Shown here: piece by piece, positions 39,300 to 48,155 of the stretch
How the letters are laid out: every line of letters starts with the position of its first letter
How positions within the stretch are numbered: the first letter of the stretch is position 1
Source: Myxococcaceae bacterium
Lineage (GTDB): Bacteria > Myxococcota > Myxococcia > Myxococcales > Myxococcaceae
Length of the DNA: 64,000 nt
NCBI GenBank assembly: GCA_016793095.1
Contig: JAEUJQ010000027.1
Span: forward strand, 1-64,000
Direction of reading: 5' to 3'
Position numbers and translations under genes: made by a program
Notes under the pieces: generated by a model
Told to the model about the DNA's origin: nothing
The model's input: only the letters and a program-made list of their open reading frames with translations
Database searches by the model: none

Positions 39300-40535
39300 T
39301 CACATGGCCGGGGCCACGCTGCCATCAACAGGCACCAGACGCAGCGCGCCGCGCTCACCCGGCTCCTGGCAGTCATTCGAGAGGACGAGCCGCTCGATCC
39401 CCGGAGCGGCTCCGAAGACCGGCAGGGCGTCGAGCGGCAGCGTGCCCGTGCACTGCAGCACCTTCGTCGGCACGCGCGCCGCCGTCGCCCAGGGGTAACG
39501 GTCGCAGCCCTCCTCATCGGGCCGCTGCGGCAGACGTCTCGGCCGCCGCGCCGCGCTCGCTGGCGGCAGCGACAACACCGCCTCACGGCAGGTCGCCACC
39601 AGGCCACCGAAGGTGAGGACCAGGTCCCGGCCGCGCCGCTCGAGCTCCCCCTGAACGGTCGTCGCGTCGCTGCACGTCCACTCGCTGGCGCCCAGGCCCC
39701 GCTTCTCGACCTCGAGCACGAGCGTCGCCTTCCCTCCCTCGAGGCGCAGCGCCCAGCGCTCCTTCGATTCTGGACCCGGCATCGAGCGCTCGCCCGGTGG
39801 CCGGGCTCTGGAGGTGAAGCGCCGCGCAACCCACTGGGCATCGACGCGCTCGGCGGGACAGCCCCTGGCCGTCGGGCGGGGCGCTTCCGCGAGGGGCGGT
39901 TCGGGCGACTCGTCCTGGTCACTGGCTGCGGGCAACGGGGACGCCGGTGGCGGAACAGGGAGTGGCGGGGGTGTGGGGTAGGCGACGTTGTCGTGGCCTG
40001 GCGCGAAGCGCACCCGGTCGCCGTCGTAGAAGGCCACGCGCTGCGGCAGCCCGGTCCGCGGCGTCTCGACGAACAGCCACTCCGAAGGTCTCCCTTCAGG
40101 ACAGCCGATGACCCAGGCCTGGACGTCGTTCGAGAACGAGCTCAACGCCAGCTCCAGCCGCGCGCGCTCCGCAGGCGTGCGGGCTCCGAAGAAACCCGCG
40201 AGCGCCGGCTCGGTGCTGGAGCCGAGCGACCACCGCCGCAGGCCCAGCTGACCGATGGGGCACCCGGGCAGCTCGGGGCGCAGGCGGATCTCGGCGAGGC
40301 GCTCGGGGGGCTCGTGTCGCGGCTCCCCCTGACACACCTGCCGCGTGATGACCGACTCGATCACGACCCTCGCGCCGTCTACGCGTGCCTGAACCCGCAA
40401 CGTCGAGACGGGGTCGCAGCGCGTGTGCTGCTCGAGCTCGTGCTGGACCGGCATCGCCGCGGGCGTCACGCAGGCGCCCAGCAGCGCCACGCCAATGAGC
40501 CACATCGCCGCGTGCATCGAGCTCATCCTCTTCAC
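39300..40535 (-). CDS. Lipoprotein of unknown function
   Basis: Protein of 411 residues with a lipoprotein signal (LIGVALLGACVT; lipobox LGAC). The N-terminal domain (about 25-185) has several cysteines and strands; a Pro/Ala/Ser linker at about 190-220 (PTPPPLPVPPPASPLPA) separates it from a second beta-rich domain with ERWALRLEGGKATLVLEVEK and ELERRGRDLVLTFGG. Two or three ATGs near the start (40535, 40526, 40517) cannot be distinguished. No family recognised. The kinase gene lies 115 bases downstream. Confidence 0.75.
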   Translation of the reverse strand: MKRMSSMHAAMWLIGVALLGACVTPAAMPVQHELEQHTRCDPVSTLRVQARVDGARVVIESVITRQVCQGEPRHEPPERLAEIRLRPELPGCPIGQLGLRRWSLGSSTEPALAGFFGARTPAERARLELALSSFSNDVQAWVIGCPEGRPSEWLFVETPRTGLPQRVAFYDGDRVRFAPGHDNVAYPTPPPLPVPPPASPLPAASDQDESPEPPLAEAPRPTARGCPAERVDAQWVARRFTSRARPPGERSMPGPESKERWALRLEGGKATLVLEVEKRGLGASEWTCSDATTVQGELERRGRDLVLTFGGLVATCREAVLSLPPASAARRPRRLPQRPDEEGCDRYPWATAARVPTKVLQCTGTLPLDALPVFGAAPGIERLVLSNDCQEPGERGALRLVPVDGSVAPAM

Positions 40536-40635
40536 CTCTTCTCACTCACGGCACCGACGCGGCCACCGAACCGCAACCGGACTCGGGAGCGCCAGCATCC
40601 AGACCCGGCTGGGCGCGCACGGCGCGGCGGAGCGT

Positions 40636-41670
40636 TCAGATCTTCCGCTTCTTGTGCGTGCGCGGTCGAGCGTGATCGAGCAGCGACAGGTAGTCGATGT
40701 CCTTCGACGGCGGCGGGGGTGGTGGAGCGCCCAGCGACGCCGCGCGCTTGGTGAAGGCCGCCACGATGTCCGGCACCGGCCGCACCACCTGGAGCATCGC
40801 CTGTGGCCCCTGCAGGGCGTCCGCGAGCCCCGCCGCCACCTGCGCGATGGGCAGCCCCCGGCGCAACAGATCCTGCAGCGAGTTCGACAGGGTGAAGAGG
40901 TTGTGCCCCGCTGACTGCACGAGATCGATCATCACCTTGAGCACCTGCGGCGCCGTCAGGTGTCCGTCGGCCATCAGCACGAGCGCCGCCTGGAAGTAGT
41001 TGAAGATGGGCACCACGCGCGGGCCGTACTTCGCGAAGGCCGCCGGCGTCGTAAGCCGATCGAGGTTGATGAAGATGCGGCGCACCGGGTCCGCCTGGGG
41101 GATCGACTCCCACACCTTCATCACGCGGGTGATGTCGTCTTCGTAGACCTCGGCGGCCTGCAGCACCTGGTACACGACGGGCTCGCCCACCCGCCGGGCC
41201 ACCATGTCGGCGTAGAGCGAGTAGATGAAGGCGTCGGCCTCGGCGTCGTCACCGAAGAGCACCTCTTCGGCCTCGGCGGGGTAGTTCGCGCGGCTCCTCA
41301 GGAGCACCGGAAGCTTGTAGCCGACCTGTCCCCGCAGGGCCTTGAAGCGCCCGCGCACCAGGTTCTTGAGGTTGTCCTTCAGCACGAGCTCATCGAACTC
41401 GACGCCGTCGAGGTGCAGCTTCTCCGCGAGCACGGCTCGCATCTGCGTGGGGCTGCCCGAGACGATGCAGAGCCGCGAGTCGCCGGAGGCGCGCAGTTCG
41501 CGAATGAGGGCCGCCGCGCCCGGCACCGCCTTCTTCTCGTGCGCCTTTTGCAGGGCCGTGCGCACGAGCTGCCGGAGCGTGTCGAACTCCGTCTGCAGGT
41601 ACGTCTTGTCGAGATCCCAGCGGTATATCCGCTTCGGAGGTCTCGGGTCGATGCGATCGGTCAGGCTCAC
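40636..41670 (-). CDS. HAD-superfamily (App1/DUF2183-like) phosphatase candidate
   Basis: Protein of 344 residues from the GTG at 41670. HAD motifs: I in YRWDLDKTYL (DxDxT nucleophile), II in CIVSGSPTQM, a Lys in VGYKLPVLL and IV in VLFGDDAEADAF. The order and the WDLDKTY signature fit the DUF2183/App1 group of phosphatidate-phosphatase-like proteins. The last 150 residues are helical (RIFINLDRLTTPAAFAKY and onward) and may bind lipid or protein. No signal peptide, so cytoplasmic. The substrate is not known. The longer in-frame N-terminus is rejected because it overlaps the Cys-rich lipoprotein gene. Confidence 0.8.
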   Translation of the reverse strand: MSLTDRIDPRPPKRIYRWDLDKTYLQTEFDTLRQLVRTALQKAHEKKAVPGAAALIRELRASGDSRLCIVSGSPTQMRAVLAEKLHLDGVEFDELVLKDNLKNLVRGRFKALRGQVGYKLPVLLRSRANYPAEAEEVLFGDDAEADAFIYSLYADMVARRVGEPVVYQVLQAAEVYEDDITRVMKVWESIPQADPVRRIFINLDRLTTPAAFAKYGPRVVPIFNYFQAALVLMADGHLTAPQVLKVMIDLVQSAGHNLFTLSNSLQDLLRRGLPIAQVAAGLADALQGPQAMLQVVRPVPDIVAAFTKRAASLGAPPPPPPSKDIDYLSLLDHARPRTHKKRKI

Positions 41671-41716
41671 GGGGCCGGGGGTTTGTACGCCCGGCGTGCC
41701 CGTGGGGAAAGGGGCG

Positions 41717-42922
41717 TCAGCGCACCGTGATCGTGAAGTTCCATCTAATCGGGTCTCCGGTGTACGCCGGACCCATGAACCCGCCGCGGCGAGCACTCGC
41801 GATGAAGCTACTGCCCGTCGAGTACTGGAAGCCGCCCATGTAGTCGTGCGTCGCCGTGTCCTCATCCCAGGCTGTGAAGCTGACGCTGGTGGCTGAGTTC
41901 ACGGTGATGTTCCGGCTCCAATTCCAGTTCGCAGTGAACGTGTCCTGGACACCAGGGGGCCCGTTGCAGGCAAGTGGCGACATGTTCCCGTCGAGGTACA
42001 GGCATACGTAGGGGTCCGGAGCTCCGCCCCCGAGGTCCCAGGTACTTGCCGGGGTCGTGTTCGGGTTCATCGTCGGGAAGACGGCGCGCGCTACGGTGAC
42101 GGTGTACATGCGGCCGAAACCGGTGACGCACTGGTTGTTCATGCAGACGTCGGTGGCCGTCGTGCAGTCGGAGTGGCTCTGGCAGCCCGCGCAGGTGCCT
42201 GCACCGCAGGTGTAGTTCGTCGGGCATGTCGCGCAAGCGACGCCGCCAGCTCCGCATGCCGTCGGTGCGGTCCCAGCCTGGCAGGCGTTGTTGAAGCAGC
42301 AGCCAGCGCAGTTCGAAGGACCACAAGCCGCCGCAACGCACGAGCCGTTCGTGCACGATTGACCCGAGGGGCATGACACGCAGGCGCCTCCCCCCGTGCC
42401 ACAAGCGCTGGGGAGCCCCGCCGTCTGGCAGACGTTGTTGAGGCAGCATCCCGTGCAGGTTGATGGGCCACACGCTGGCGTGAAGCAGGCGCCGCTCGTG
42501 CACGAGTCTCCGGACGCACAGGCAACACAAGAGCTTCCCCCACGGCCACACGAAGTTGCCAGGGCTCCGGCCAGACACACGTTGTTCGAGCAGCAGCCCG
42601 CGCAATTGGATGGACCGCAGACAGTCGCCGCGCCGCCAGCCGTCCCAGCGCCTGCGCCTCCGCCTCCTGTGGCGAACCCACCTCCTGTTCCGGATCCGCC
42701 CGTCTCGCAGCGACGCGCCACAGAACACGTCTGCCCAGCTCCGCAGATGTCACACGCCAGTCCGTTCGCGCCACAAGCCGTGAGCGCAGTGCCCGCGGAG
42801 CACTGACCGTCCCGCGTACAGCAACCAGAACAGGTTGATGCAGAACACGGCGTCGCGGTGCCACAACCGAGTGAGCCCATGACTGCGACGGCGAGTACAA
42901 TGCCAACAAGACGAAGCGCCAT
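41717..42922 (-). CDS. Cys-rich repeat lipoprotein with C-terminal C2-like domain
   Basis: Protein of 401 residues from the ATG at 42922, which has a good ribosome binding site (GGGGAGGAAC). The signal ends VMGSLGC (lipobox). About five repeats follow with the order C-GP-S-x-C-x-G-CC-x-NN-x-C and a later ACGxGGxxCxxC, linked once by a Gly-rich spacer. The C-terminal 130 residues (from about RMYTVTVARAVF) have GGGAPDPYVCLYLDG and AWDEDTATHDYMGG, which resemble the calcium loops of C2 domains. A secreted, calcium- or lipid-binding surface protein is likely. Its base composition looks lower in GC than its neighbours, and an XRE-type regulator is encoded divergently 90 bases away, so the pair may have been acquired together. 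Confidence 0.8.
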   Translation of the reverse strand: MALRLVGIVLAVAVMGSLGCGTATPCSASTCSGCCTRDGQCSAGTALTACGANGLACDICGAGQTCSVARRCETGGSGTGGGFATGGGGAGAGTAGGAATVCGPSNCAGCCSNNVCLAGALATSCGRGGSSCVACASGDSCTSGACFTPACGPSTCTGCCLNNVCQTAGLPSACGTGGGACVSCPSGQSCTNGSCVAAACGPSNCAGCCFNNACQAGTAPTACGAGGVACATCPTNYTCGAGTCAGCQSHSDCTTATDVCMNNQCVTGFGRMYTVTVARAVFPTMNPNTTPASTWDLGGGAPDPYVCLYLDGNMSPLACNGPPGVQDTFTANWNWSRNITVNSATSVSFTAWDEDTATHDYMGGFQYSTGSSFIASARRGGFMGPAYTGDPIRWNFTITVR

Positions 42923-42953
42923 GTCGTTCCTCCCCAGGTCGCGCCGCGACCGT

Positions 42954-43000
42954 GCTCGTTTAGTCATCAGCCTCGCTCGTTTAGTCTCTGGTCGCCAGAG
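42954..43000. promoter_or_regulatory. Candidate operator: two 12-base direct repeats and an inverted repeat
   Basis: GCTCGTTTAGTC occurs at 42954-42965 and again at 42975-42986, 21 bases apart (two helical turns). The second copy runs into a perfect inverted repeat CTCTGG-TCG-CCAGAG at 42986-43000. All lie in the 90-base gap between the divergent lipoprotein and XRE genes, as expected for an autoregulated operator. Confidence 0.5.
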
Positions 43001-43012
43001 CAATCGCTTGCG

Positions 43013-43393
43013 ATGCAGCCGCGGATGGGAGTTGGCGCAACCATTGCGGTCCGTGTTCGCGCGCAGCGCCTTGCGAAGGGCTGGTCCCTCGAGAAGCTGG
43101 CAGAGGCGGCGGGCCTGAGCCGGGATGCGGTCGTTCGGATCGAGCGGGGAGATCGCAATCCGCGGCTCGGAACCACCGAGGCACTTGCGGCCGCTCTCGA
43201 AGTGCCGCTTGTCGAGCTCATCGCGCCGAGTGAGGAGCCGGGAGGCGAGGATGCGCGCATCCTCGTCATCCGCGCTCATCTGCGAACGCTGGCTCCCGAA
43301 CTGGCTGATCGGGTCGTTCGGGCGGTCGTCGCGTTCTGCGGCGGGGCTCCCGACAACTCGCGTCGGCGACGACGCACGCGCCGAGCAACCTGA
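43013..43393 (+). CDS. XRE-family transcriptional regulator
   Basis: Protein of 126 residues. Residues about 11-65 form an XRE (Cro/CI) helix-turn-helix: VRAQRLAKGWSLEKLAEAAG, then LSRDAVVRIERGDRNPRLGT with the turn and recognition helix, and TEALAAALEVPLVELI. The C-terminal 50 residues are helical (VIRAHLRTLAPELADRVVRA) and probably dimerise; the Arg-rich end may be disordered. It most likely binds the repeats in the divergent gap and controls the lipoprotein gene and itself. An ATG four codons later (43025) is an alternative start. Confidence 0.85.
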   Translation: MQPRMGVGATIAVRVRAQRLAKGWSLEKLAEAAGLSRDAVVRIERGDRNPRLGTTEALAAALEVPLVELIAPSEEPGGEDARILVIRAHLRTLAPELADRVVRAVVAFCGGAPDNSRRRRRTRRAT

Positions 43394-43396
43394 CCG

Positions 43397-44428
43397 CTAC
43401 CCGGGCAGGCTCGTCTGGATCGCCTTCGAGAGCTCGCTCTTCACGGCCTTGGCGGCCACCTTGCCGGCGTTGGTGATGGCGCGGGCCTTCGAGCGGCCGT
43501 GCGCCTTGATGAAGAGCTTGTCGAACCCGAGGATCGGCGCGCCGCCGTACTGCTCCCAGTCGGTCACTTCCTTGATGCGCTCGATGCCGCCCGAGAGCAT
43601 CGCGAGGCCGGCACGCCAGAGCAGCTTCTCTTTGTACGCGTACCGGGCCAGCTCGACGACCGTCTCGCTGACGCCCTCGAGCATCTTGAGGCACACGTTC
43701 CCCACGAAGCCGTCGCACACCACCACGTCCGCCGTGCCCTTGGGAATGTCGACGCCCTCGACGTTGCCGATGAAGCGCAGCCCTCTCAGCGTCGCGAGCT
43801 TCTGGTTCGCCTCCACCACGCGCGCCGGGCCCTTCGTCGACTCGGTGCCGTTCGAGAGCAGCGCCACCGCCGGGTCCGGGTTCTTCGAGATGATGCGCGC
43901 GTAGGCGGCGCCCATGACGGCGAAGGCGACGAGATCGTCGGCCGACGCGTCGACGGTCGCGCCCACGTCGAGGATCAAGCTGAACGGGTCGTTCTTCTCT
44001 CCGCGGGAGACGGCGGTCGGGTACACCGTCGCCAGCGCCGCCCGCCGCACCCCGGGGATGAGCTTGAAGGTGCGCGCACAGGCCAGCACGCCCGCGCCGG
44101 TGTTGCCCGCCGACACCATGCCGTCGGCCTCGCCGTCCCGCACCAGCTCGGCGGCCACCATCACCGAGCAGCGGGGCCGCGCGTCGAGCGCCGCCGCTGG
44201 CTTCTCGTGCATCGCCACGAAGTCGGGCGCGTGGTGCACCGCCAGCCGCTCGGCCGTGTACTTCACCTGCGAGAGCGCCTCGTCGATGAGCGCGCGGTCG
44301 CCCACGAGCAGCCCGTGCACGTTGGGCGACTCGAGCGTGAGCTGCGCGGCCCCCTTCACCACCTCGACGGGGCCGTGATCGCCGCCCATGACGTCGAAGG
44401 CGATGGTGACAGGACGCGCCTCGCTCAT
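43397..44428 (-). CDS. plsX: Phosphate acyltransferase PlsX
   Basis: Protein of 343 residues, normal length for PlsX. Motifs: IAFDVMGGDHGPVEVVKGA at the N-terminus, DGMVSAGNTGAGVLA in the middle, LDVGATVDASADDLVAFAVM and DVVVCDGFVGNVCLKMLEG near the C-terminus. It makes acyl-phosphate from acyl-ACP, feeding PlsY in phospholipid synthesis. In many bacteria it neighbours rpmF and fabH, which are absent here; instead it follows gltC by 16 bases, with a good ribosome binding site. So it may be cotranscribed with gliding-motility genes or have its own promoter. Confidence 0.95.
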   Translation of the reverse strand: MSEARPVTIAFDVMGGDHGPVEVVKGAAQLTLESPNVHGLLVGDRALIDEALSQVKYTAERLAVHHAPDFVAMHEKPAAALDARPRCSVMVAAELVRDGEADGMVSAGNTGAGVLACARTFKLIPGVRRAALATVYPTAVSRGEKNDPFSLILDVGATVDASADDLVAFAVMGAAYARIISKNPDPAVALLSNGTESTKGPARVVEANQKLATLRGLRFIGNVEGVDIPKGTADVVVCDGFVGNVCLKMLEGVSETVVELARYAYKEKLLWRAGLAMLSGGIERIKEVTDWEQYGGAPILGFDKLFIKAHGRSKARAITNAGKVAAKAVKSELSKAIQTSLPG

Positions 44429-44444
44429 CTGCTGCCCTCCCCCG

Positions 44445-46331
44445 CTACTCCTTCAGCTCCGACCCCGACGTGCGCTCGATGCAGCCCTTGGTCAGCGTGT
44501 ACTGGTACGTGCCCAGCTCGTCGCGCCAGTACTCGCCCACGTACGGCCAGTAGAGCTGATCGTCCGAGACGGCCACCGTGTACCGGTAGTCCTTCACGAT
44601 CTGCTTGTTGCCACCCGCCGACAGCAGCTCCTGCAGGAACTCCTTCTCGCGGTCGGTCGTCTCGAACTTGATGCGCAGGCCGTTCGCCCGCAGCGTCTTG
44701 AGCTGCCCGTTCTCGAAGTCGAGCTTGGCCTTGGCCATGATGCCGCCCTTCTTGATGAGCTGCTCGCGCTGGGCCTTGAGCGCCTCGATGAGCGTCTTCG
44801 ACATGTTCGAGTACTTGAACGAGTCACCCTTGCCGGCGAACGAGTCGATCTCGCCCTCGAGCTCGCCGATGGCGTCCACAGTCTTCTTCAGGTCCTTGTC
44901 GGTGAGGGCCAGGTTCAAGATGCGCTCGAGGATCTCGTCCACGCTGCCCTTCTTCACGAGGCCGGCCTTGTTCTTCTTGCGCACCTCGTCGAGCACGTTG
45001 AAGTACTCGGTGGCCTCCATGTCCTTCACCACGAGCGCCTCGAGCTCTTCCTGCACCGGGCCGTAGATGTTCTCGAAGTCCTCGATGATCGACAGCGACT
45101 CGCGGTAGCGGCAGTTCTCGAAGTACACGACGGCCTTCAGGATCAGCGCCTCGGGGAAGTACTCGTCGCGGAAGAACGGGCTCGACAGGGTGATCAGGTT
45201 CCCCAGCGCCTGCTCGTACTGGCCGATGCGGTAGTTCGCCCAGCTCGCCTCGAAGAGCGACTCGAGCCACTGCGGGCCGCCGCGCTCGACCTTCTGCAGG
45301 TAGAAGATGGCGTAGCGGTTCTGCCGCGCGCCGTAGTGGGTCCGCGCGAGCTGCATGAAGGCGAGCTCACGCAGGTTCTTCAGGTTGCGCGCCTCGGCGG
45401 TCTCGCCGCGCCCCTCGTCGGAGCGGGTCGCGCGCACCACCTCCTTCATCGACTCGAGCGCCGCCTCGAGCTTGTTCTCGCGGAAATAGGAGAGGCCCTC
45501 GAGGTACTTGGCCTTCGGGTAGAAGGCGTCGCCCTTGGGGATCATGAGGCACAGGCGCTTCACCTCGTCGAAGGCCTTGTCGGCCTCTCCCTTGCGCTCG
45601 GCGTCGTCGAGCGCCTTGCCGTAGACGAAGTTGTAGCGCGCCAGCAGGTAGCGGAACTCGTTGCGGAACCGCTCGGGGAACTCGTAGTTCGCGTACTTGG
45701 CGATCTCGTCGAGCACCACGGTCTCGTTCGTCGTCTTGCGGGCGATGAAGAAGAGCCACTCGAGCGAGCTCTTGAAGAACTTGTTCTTGTCACTGCCGCG
45801 GCCGAGCACCTTCGAGAAGGTGGACAGGGCCGAGTTGTAGAGCCCCAGCTTGTAGAGCGACTTGGCGAGCCAGTACTCGGCCTCGACCTTCATGCCGGCC
45901 ATCTTCGGGTCTTCGGTCATCTCGAAGAACGACAGCGCCGCCGCCTCGAAGGCGTCGTTCTTGAACTGGGTGATCGCCGCGTCCATCTTCTGGCGGTCGC
46001 CCGTCTTGCCCGACACGTCCACCGCGTCGAAGCTCATCGTCGGCGCCACCTTCGTGTCCTCTTTCGGGGGCGGCTTCTTCTTCGTCTCGACCGGCTTCGA
46101 CAGATCCAGCCCCTCGGCGGGCAGCTCGACCTCGGGCTGCGGCGTCTCGTCGGGCTTCTTCTCGTCGCCCTTCTTCTCGGTCGGCTTCTTCGGCGGCTTC
46201 TTCGCGGGCGGCTTCTTCTTCCCGCCGCCGAGATCGAGGCCTTCGAAGTTCATCTGCGCCGACGCGGGCACCGCGAGCGTCAGCACCAGCAACAGGGACA
46301 GCCCACGGATCAGGCTCGGGAGCACGCGCAT
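44445..46331 (-). CDS. gltC: Periplasmic TPR protein, GltC-like
   Basis: Protein of 628 residues. The ATG at 46331 is preferred over the GTG at 46337 because AGGAG lies 8 bases before the ATG and only 2 before the GTG. The signal peptide ends AVPASA, then QMNFEGLDLGGGKKKP, a Lys/Pro-rich stretch, and many TPR-like helical repeats (AEYWLAKSLYKLGLYNSAL, PKAKYLEGLSYFRENKLEAA). This fits M. xanthus GltC, a periplasmic outer-membrane-associated protein of the gliding machine. It follows the two beta-barrel genes in the same operon. The family call depends on architecture and neighbours. Confidence 0.7.
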   Translation of the reverse strand: MRVLPSLIRGLSLLLVLTLAVPASAQMNFEGLDLGGGKKKPPAKKPPKKPTEKKGDEKKPDETPQPEVELPAEGLDLSKPVETKKKPPPKEDTKVAPTMSFDAVDVSGKTGDRQKMDAAITQFKNDAFEAAALSFFEMTEDPKMAGMKVEAEYWLAKSLYKLGLYNSALSTFSKVLGRGSDKNKFFKSSLEWLFFIARKTTNETVVLDEIAKYANYEFPERFRNEFRYLLARYNFVYGKALDDAERKGEADKAFDEVKRLCLMIPKGDAFYPKAKYLEGLSYFRENKLEAALESMKEVVRATRSDEGRGETAEARNLKNLRELAFMQLARTHYGARQNRYAIFYLQKVERGGPQWLESLFEASWANYRIGQYEQALGNLITLSSPFFRDEYFPEALILKAVVYFENCRYRESLSIIEDFENIYGPVQEELEALVVKDMEATEYFNVLDEVRKKNKAGLVKKGSVDEILERILNLALTDKDLKKTVDAIGELEGEIDSFAGKGDSFKYSNMSKTLIEALKAQREQLIKKGGIMAKAKLDFENGQLKTLRANGLRIKFETTDREKEFLQELLSAGGNKQIVKDYRYTVAVSDDQLYWPYVGEYWRDELGTYQYTLTKGCIERTSGSELKE

Positions 46332-46333
46332 GG

Positions 46334-47113
46334 TCACCGCTCCTGGAAGACGGTGGGGAGGAAGATCGAGAACCCGAACTCAGCCATCAGCTGGTTGCGC
46401 AACGAGCCCGAGGGGAAGCCGTTCTCGTAATAGATGGTGTCGCGCAGCTCGACGCGAAGGGTGAGGAACTTGTTGAGGAAGAACCGGAAGCCGAGGCCCA
46501 CGTTGCCGCCCGGGCCCAGCTCGTTCTTCGGGCCGTACATCATCAGGGCAGCCCCGACGAGCGCGTACATGTTGAACGAGAGCACGCGCTCGGCCGACAA
46601 CGAGAGCTTTCCGTAGATGGGCGCCCACTGCAGGTCGACGCTCGCCAGCAGCGAGTTGAGGCCGTAGGCCACGTTCTCCTGCACCCGCTGGCCGCTGGGA
46701 TCGAGCCGCGAGGTCAGCTCCTGGACGGTCGGGCTGCGGCAGCCCGCCGGGGTGTTGGTGGTCGGGTCGCCGGGCGTGCAGATCTGCGCCGCGCCGGAGA
46801 CCAGCGAGAGGTTGTAGCCGCCGCGCACGCCCACGCCGATGGACTCGGTGAAGTGGTACGTGAGGGCCGCGCCGAAGAAGACCTTGGTGAAGAAGGCGTC
46901 GCGCACCGACAGGCCGATGCCGGGCGAGATCTCGAACCGCCCGTCCATGAGGAAGAGGTGGCCCGAGACGGGCGGGATCCGGTCGCGCAGGGGACCCGAC
47001 GAGTCCTTGTCGGCTTCGGACACGTCGCCGGCCTCTTCTTCGCTCTTCTGCGCGAACGCGGAGAACGACCCCAGCAGCGACAGCGAGAGCAACCACGGAG
47101 CGAGGGCGCGCAT
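46334..47113 (-). CDS. gltB: Outer-membrane beta-barrel, GltB-like
   Basis: Protein of 259 residues. ATG at 47113 is chosen because GGAGG lies 7 bases upstream; it overlaps the preceding stop by one base (TGATG). The signal peptide ends SAFA, then a short acidic stretch. The mature part has strand pairs typical of outer-membrane barrels (RFEISPGIGLSVRDAFFTK, LGLGFRFFLNKFLTLRVEL-like) and a C-terminal segment with many aromatic residues. It lies between the other barrel and the TPR gene, as expected for GltB. Which barrel is GltA and which GltB cannot be settled here. Confidence 0.6.
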   Translation of the reverse strand: MRALAPWLLSLSLLGSFSAFAQKSEEEAGDVSEADKDSSGPLRDRIPPVSGHLFLMDGRFEISPGIGLSVRDAFFTKVFFGAALTYHFTESIGVGVRGGYNLSLVSGAAQICTPGDPTTNTPAGCRSPTVQELTSRLDPSGQRVQENVAYGLNSLLASVDLQWAPIYGKLSLSAERVLSFNMYALVGAALMMYGPKNELGPGGNVGLGFRFFLNKFLTLRVELRDTIYYENGFPSGSLRNQLMAEFGFSIFLPTVFQER

Positions 47114-47982
47114 CACTCGGCCTCCCGGTACGTCGACTTGAACGGGAAGAAGAGCGAGACGCCCACGGTCAGCATCATCAGGTTCTGGGTGACGCCCTTC
47201 GTCGTGCCGCGGGGCGTGTCCACGTAGGTGGTGTTCACCAGGCCCAGGTTCACGGCGAAGAAGTCCTTCGCGACGAAGCGCAGGCCGATGCCCAGATCGA
47301 ACGCCGGGTTGATGGGCCGCGGCTGGTCGTTGTTCGCCGGGTCAGGCGTGCCAGTGCGCTCGGTGAACACGACGCCGCCGCCGGCGAGCAGGTAGCCGTC
47401 GAGGTGGAGGATCGAGTTGAAGAACGAGACCTTGCCGTAGAGGGGGCTCCACTCGAGGTCCGCCATCGCGTTCCAGTAGGGCACCGAGAAGAAGATGCGC
47501 GACTGCAAGGTGCGGGTGGCCTGCCGCACGTCGTCCGACGGCAGGGTCTGCATGATGGCGAACCGCGCCGCGATGGCGAGCGTGTCGGCCGGGTAGAAGG
47601 CCGCGCGGATCTGCCCGCCGAGGCGCGTGTAGTAGGGATCGTTGACGTTGATGATGGCCGCCGGGGCGAGCTCGAACCGGCCGCGCTTGATGTAGAGCTT
47701 GCGCTGCACGCTCTTGACGCGATCGTCCTGCGTCACGTCGCGCTCGACGGCAGGCTGATCGGCCTTCAGCGGCTTGCGGGCCTCGTCCTTCTTCGCCGCG
47801 CTGGCCTTCGGCTTCTCCGGCGCCGTGAGGTCGAGCTCGTCCTTCGGAGGGTCCTTCTTCTTCTCATCTTTCTTCCCGTCGTCGGTGAGGTCGAGGCCCT
47901 CGAAGCCCTGGGCAAACGCCCGGCCCGAAGAGATCGACAGCAGCAGGACCGACGCCGCCGCGAGGTATCGATGAACCGCCAT
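47113..47982 (-). CDS. gltA: Outer-membrane beta-barrel, GltA-like
   Basis: Protein of 289 residues. The signal peptide ends SGRAFA; the mature start QGFEGLDLTDDGKK shares the FEGLDL motif with the TPR protein of this operon. A Lys/Asp/Pro-rich region to about residue 80 is followed by a barrel pattern with KLYIKRGRFELAPAAIINV and SPLYGKVSFFNSIL, closing at GVSLFFPFKS. Likely an outer-membrane beta-barrel of the gliding platform with the neighbouring GltB-like protein. It is the first gene after the divergent promoter region shared with cglC. Confidence 0.6.
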   Translation of the reverse strand: MAVHRYLAAASVLLLSISSGRAFAQGFEGLDLTDDGKKDEKKKDPPKDELDLTAPEKPKASAAKKDEARKPLKADQPAVERDVTQDDRVKSVQRKLYIKRGRFELAPAAIINVNDPYYTRLGGQIRAAFYPADTLAIAARFAIMQTLPSDDVRQATRTLQSRIFFSVPYWNAMADLEWSPLYGKVSFFNSILHLDGYLLAGGGVVFTERTGTPDPANNDQPRPINPAFDLGIGLRFVAKDFFAVNLGLVNTTYVDTPRGTTKGVTQNLMMLTVGVSLFFPFKSTYREAE

Positions 47983-48053
47983 GTTCGTTTGACTCTCCGC
48001 GAAATCTCCCGACGCCGATTGCGGCGGGCCCCTTGCCGAAACGAAGCGCGCGC

Positions 48054-48081
48054 ACTCTACCCCGCGTCGCGGTCCTGTGAA
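48054..48081 (-). promoter_or_regulatory. Sigma-70-like promoter for the gltABC operon
   Basis: On the minus strand: -35 TTCACA (48076-48081), 16-base spacer, -10 TAGAGT (48054-48059). Transcription would start near 48047, giving a leader of about 65 bases before the ATG at 47982. Confidence 0.4.
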
Positions 48082-48155
48082 GCCTCGTATTCGCGAAGTG
48101 GTGTGTTACGGTGCCGCGGCGTCAAAGGGCGCTGGCCGTCGGAGACGAACTCAAC

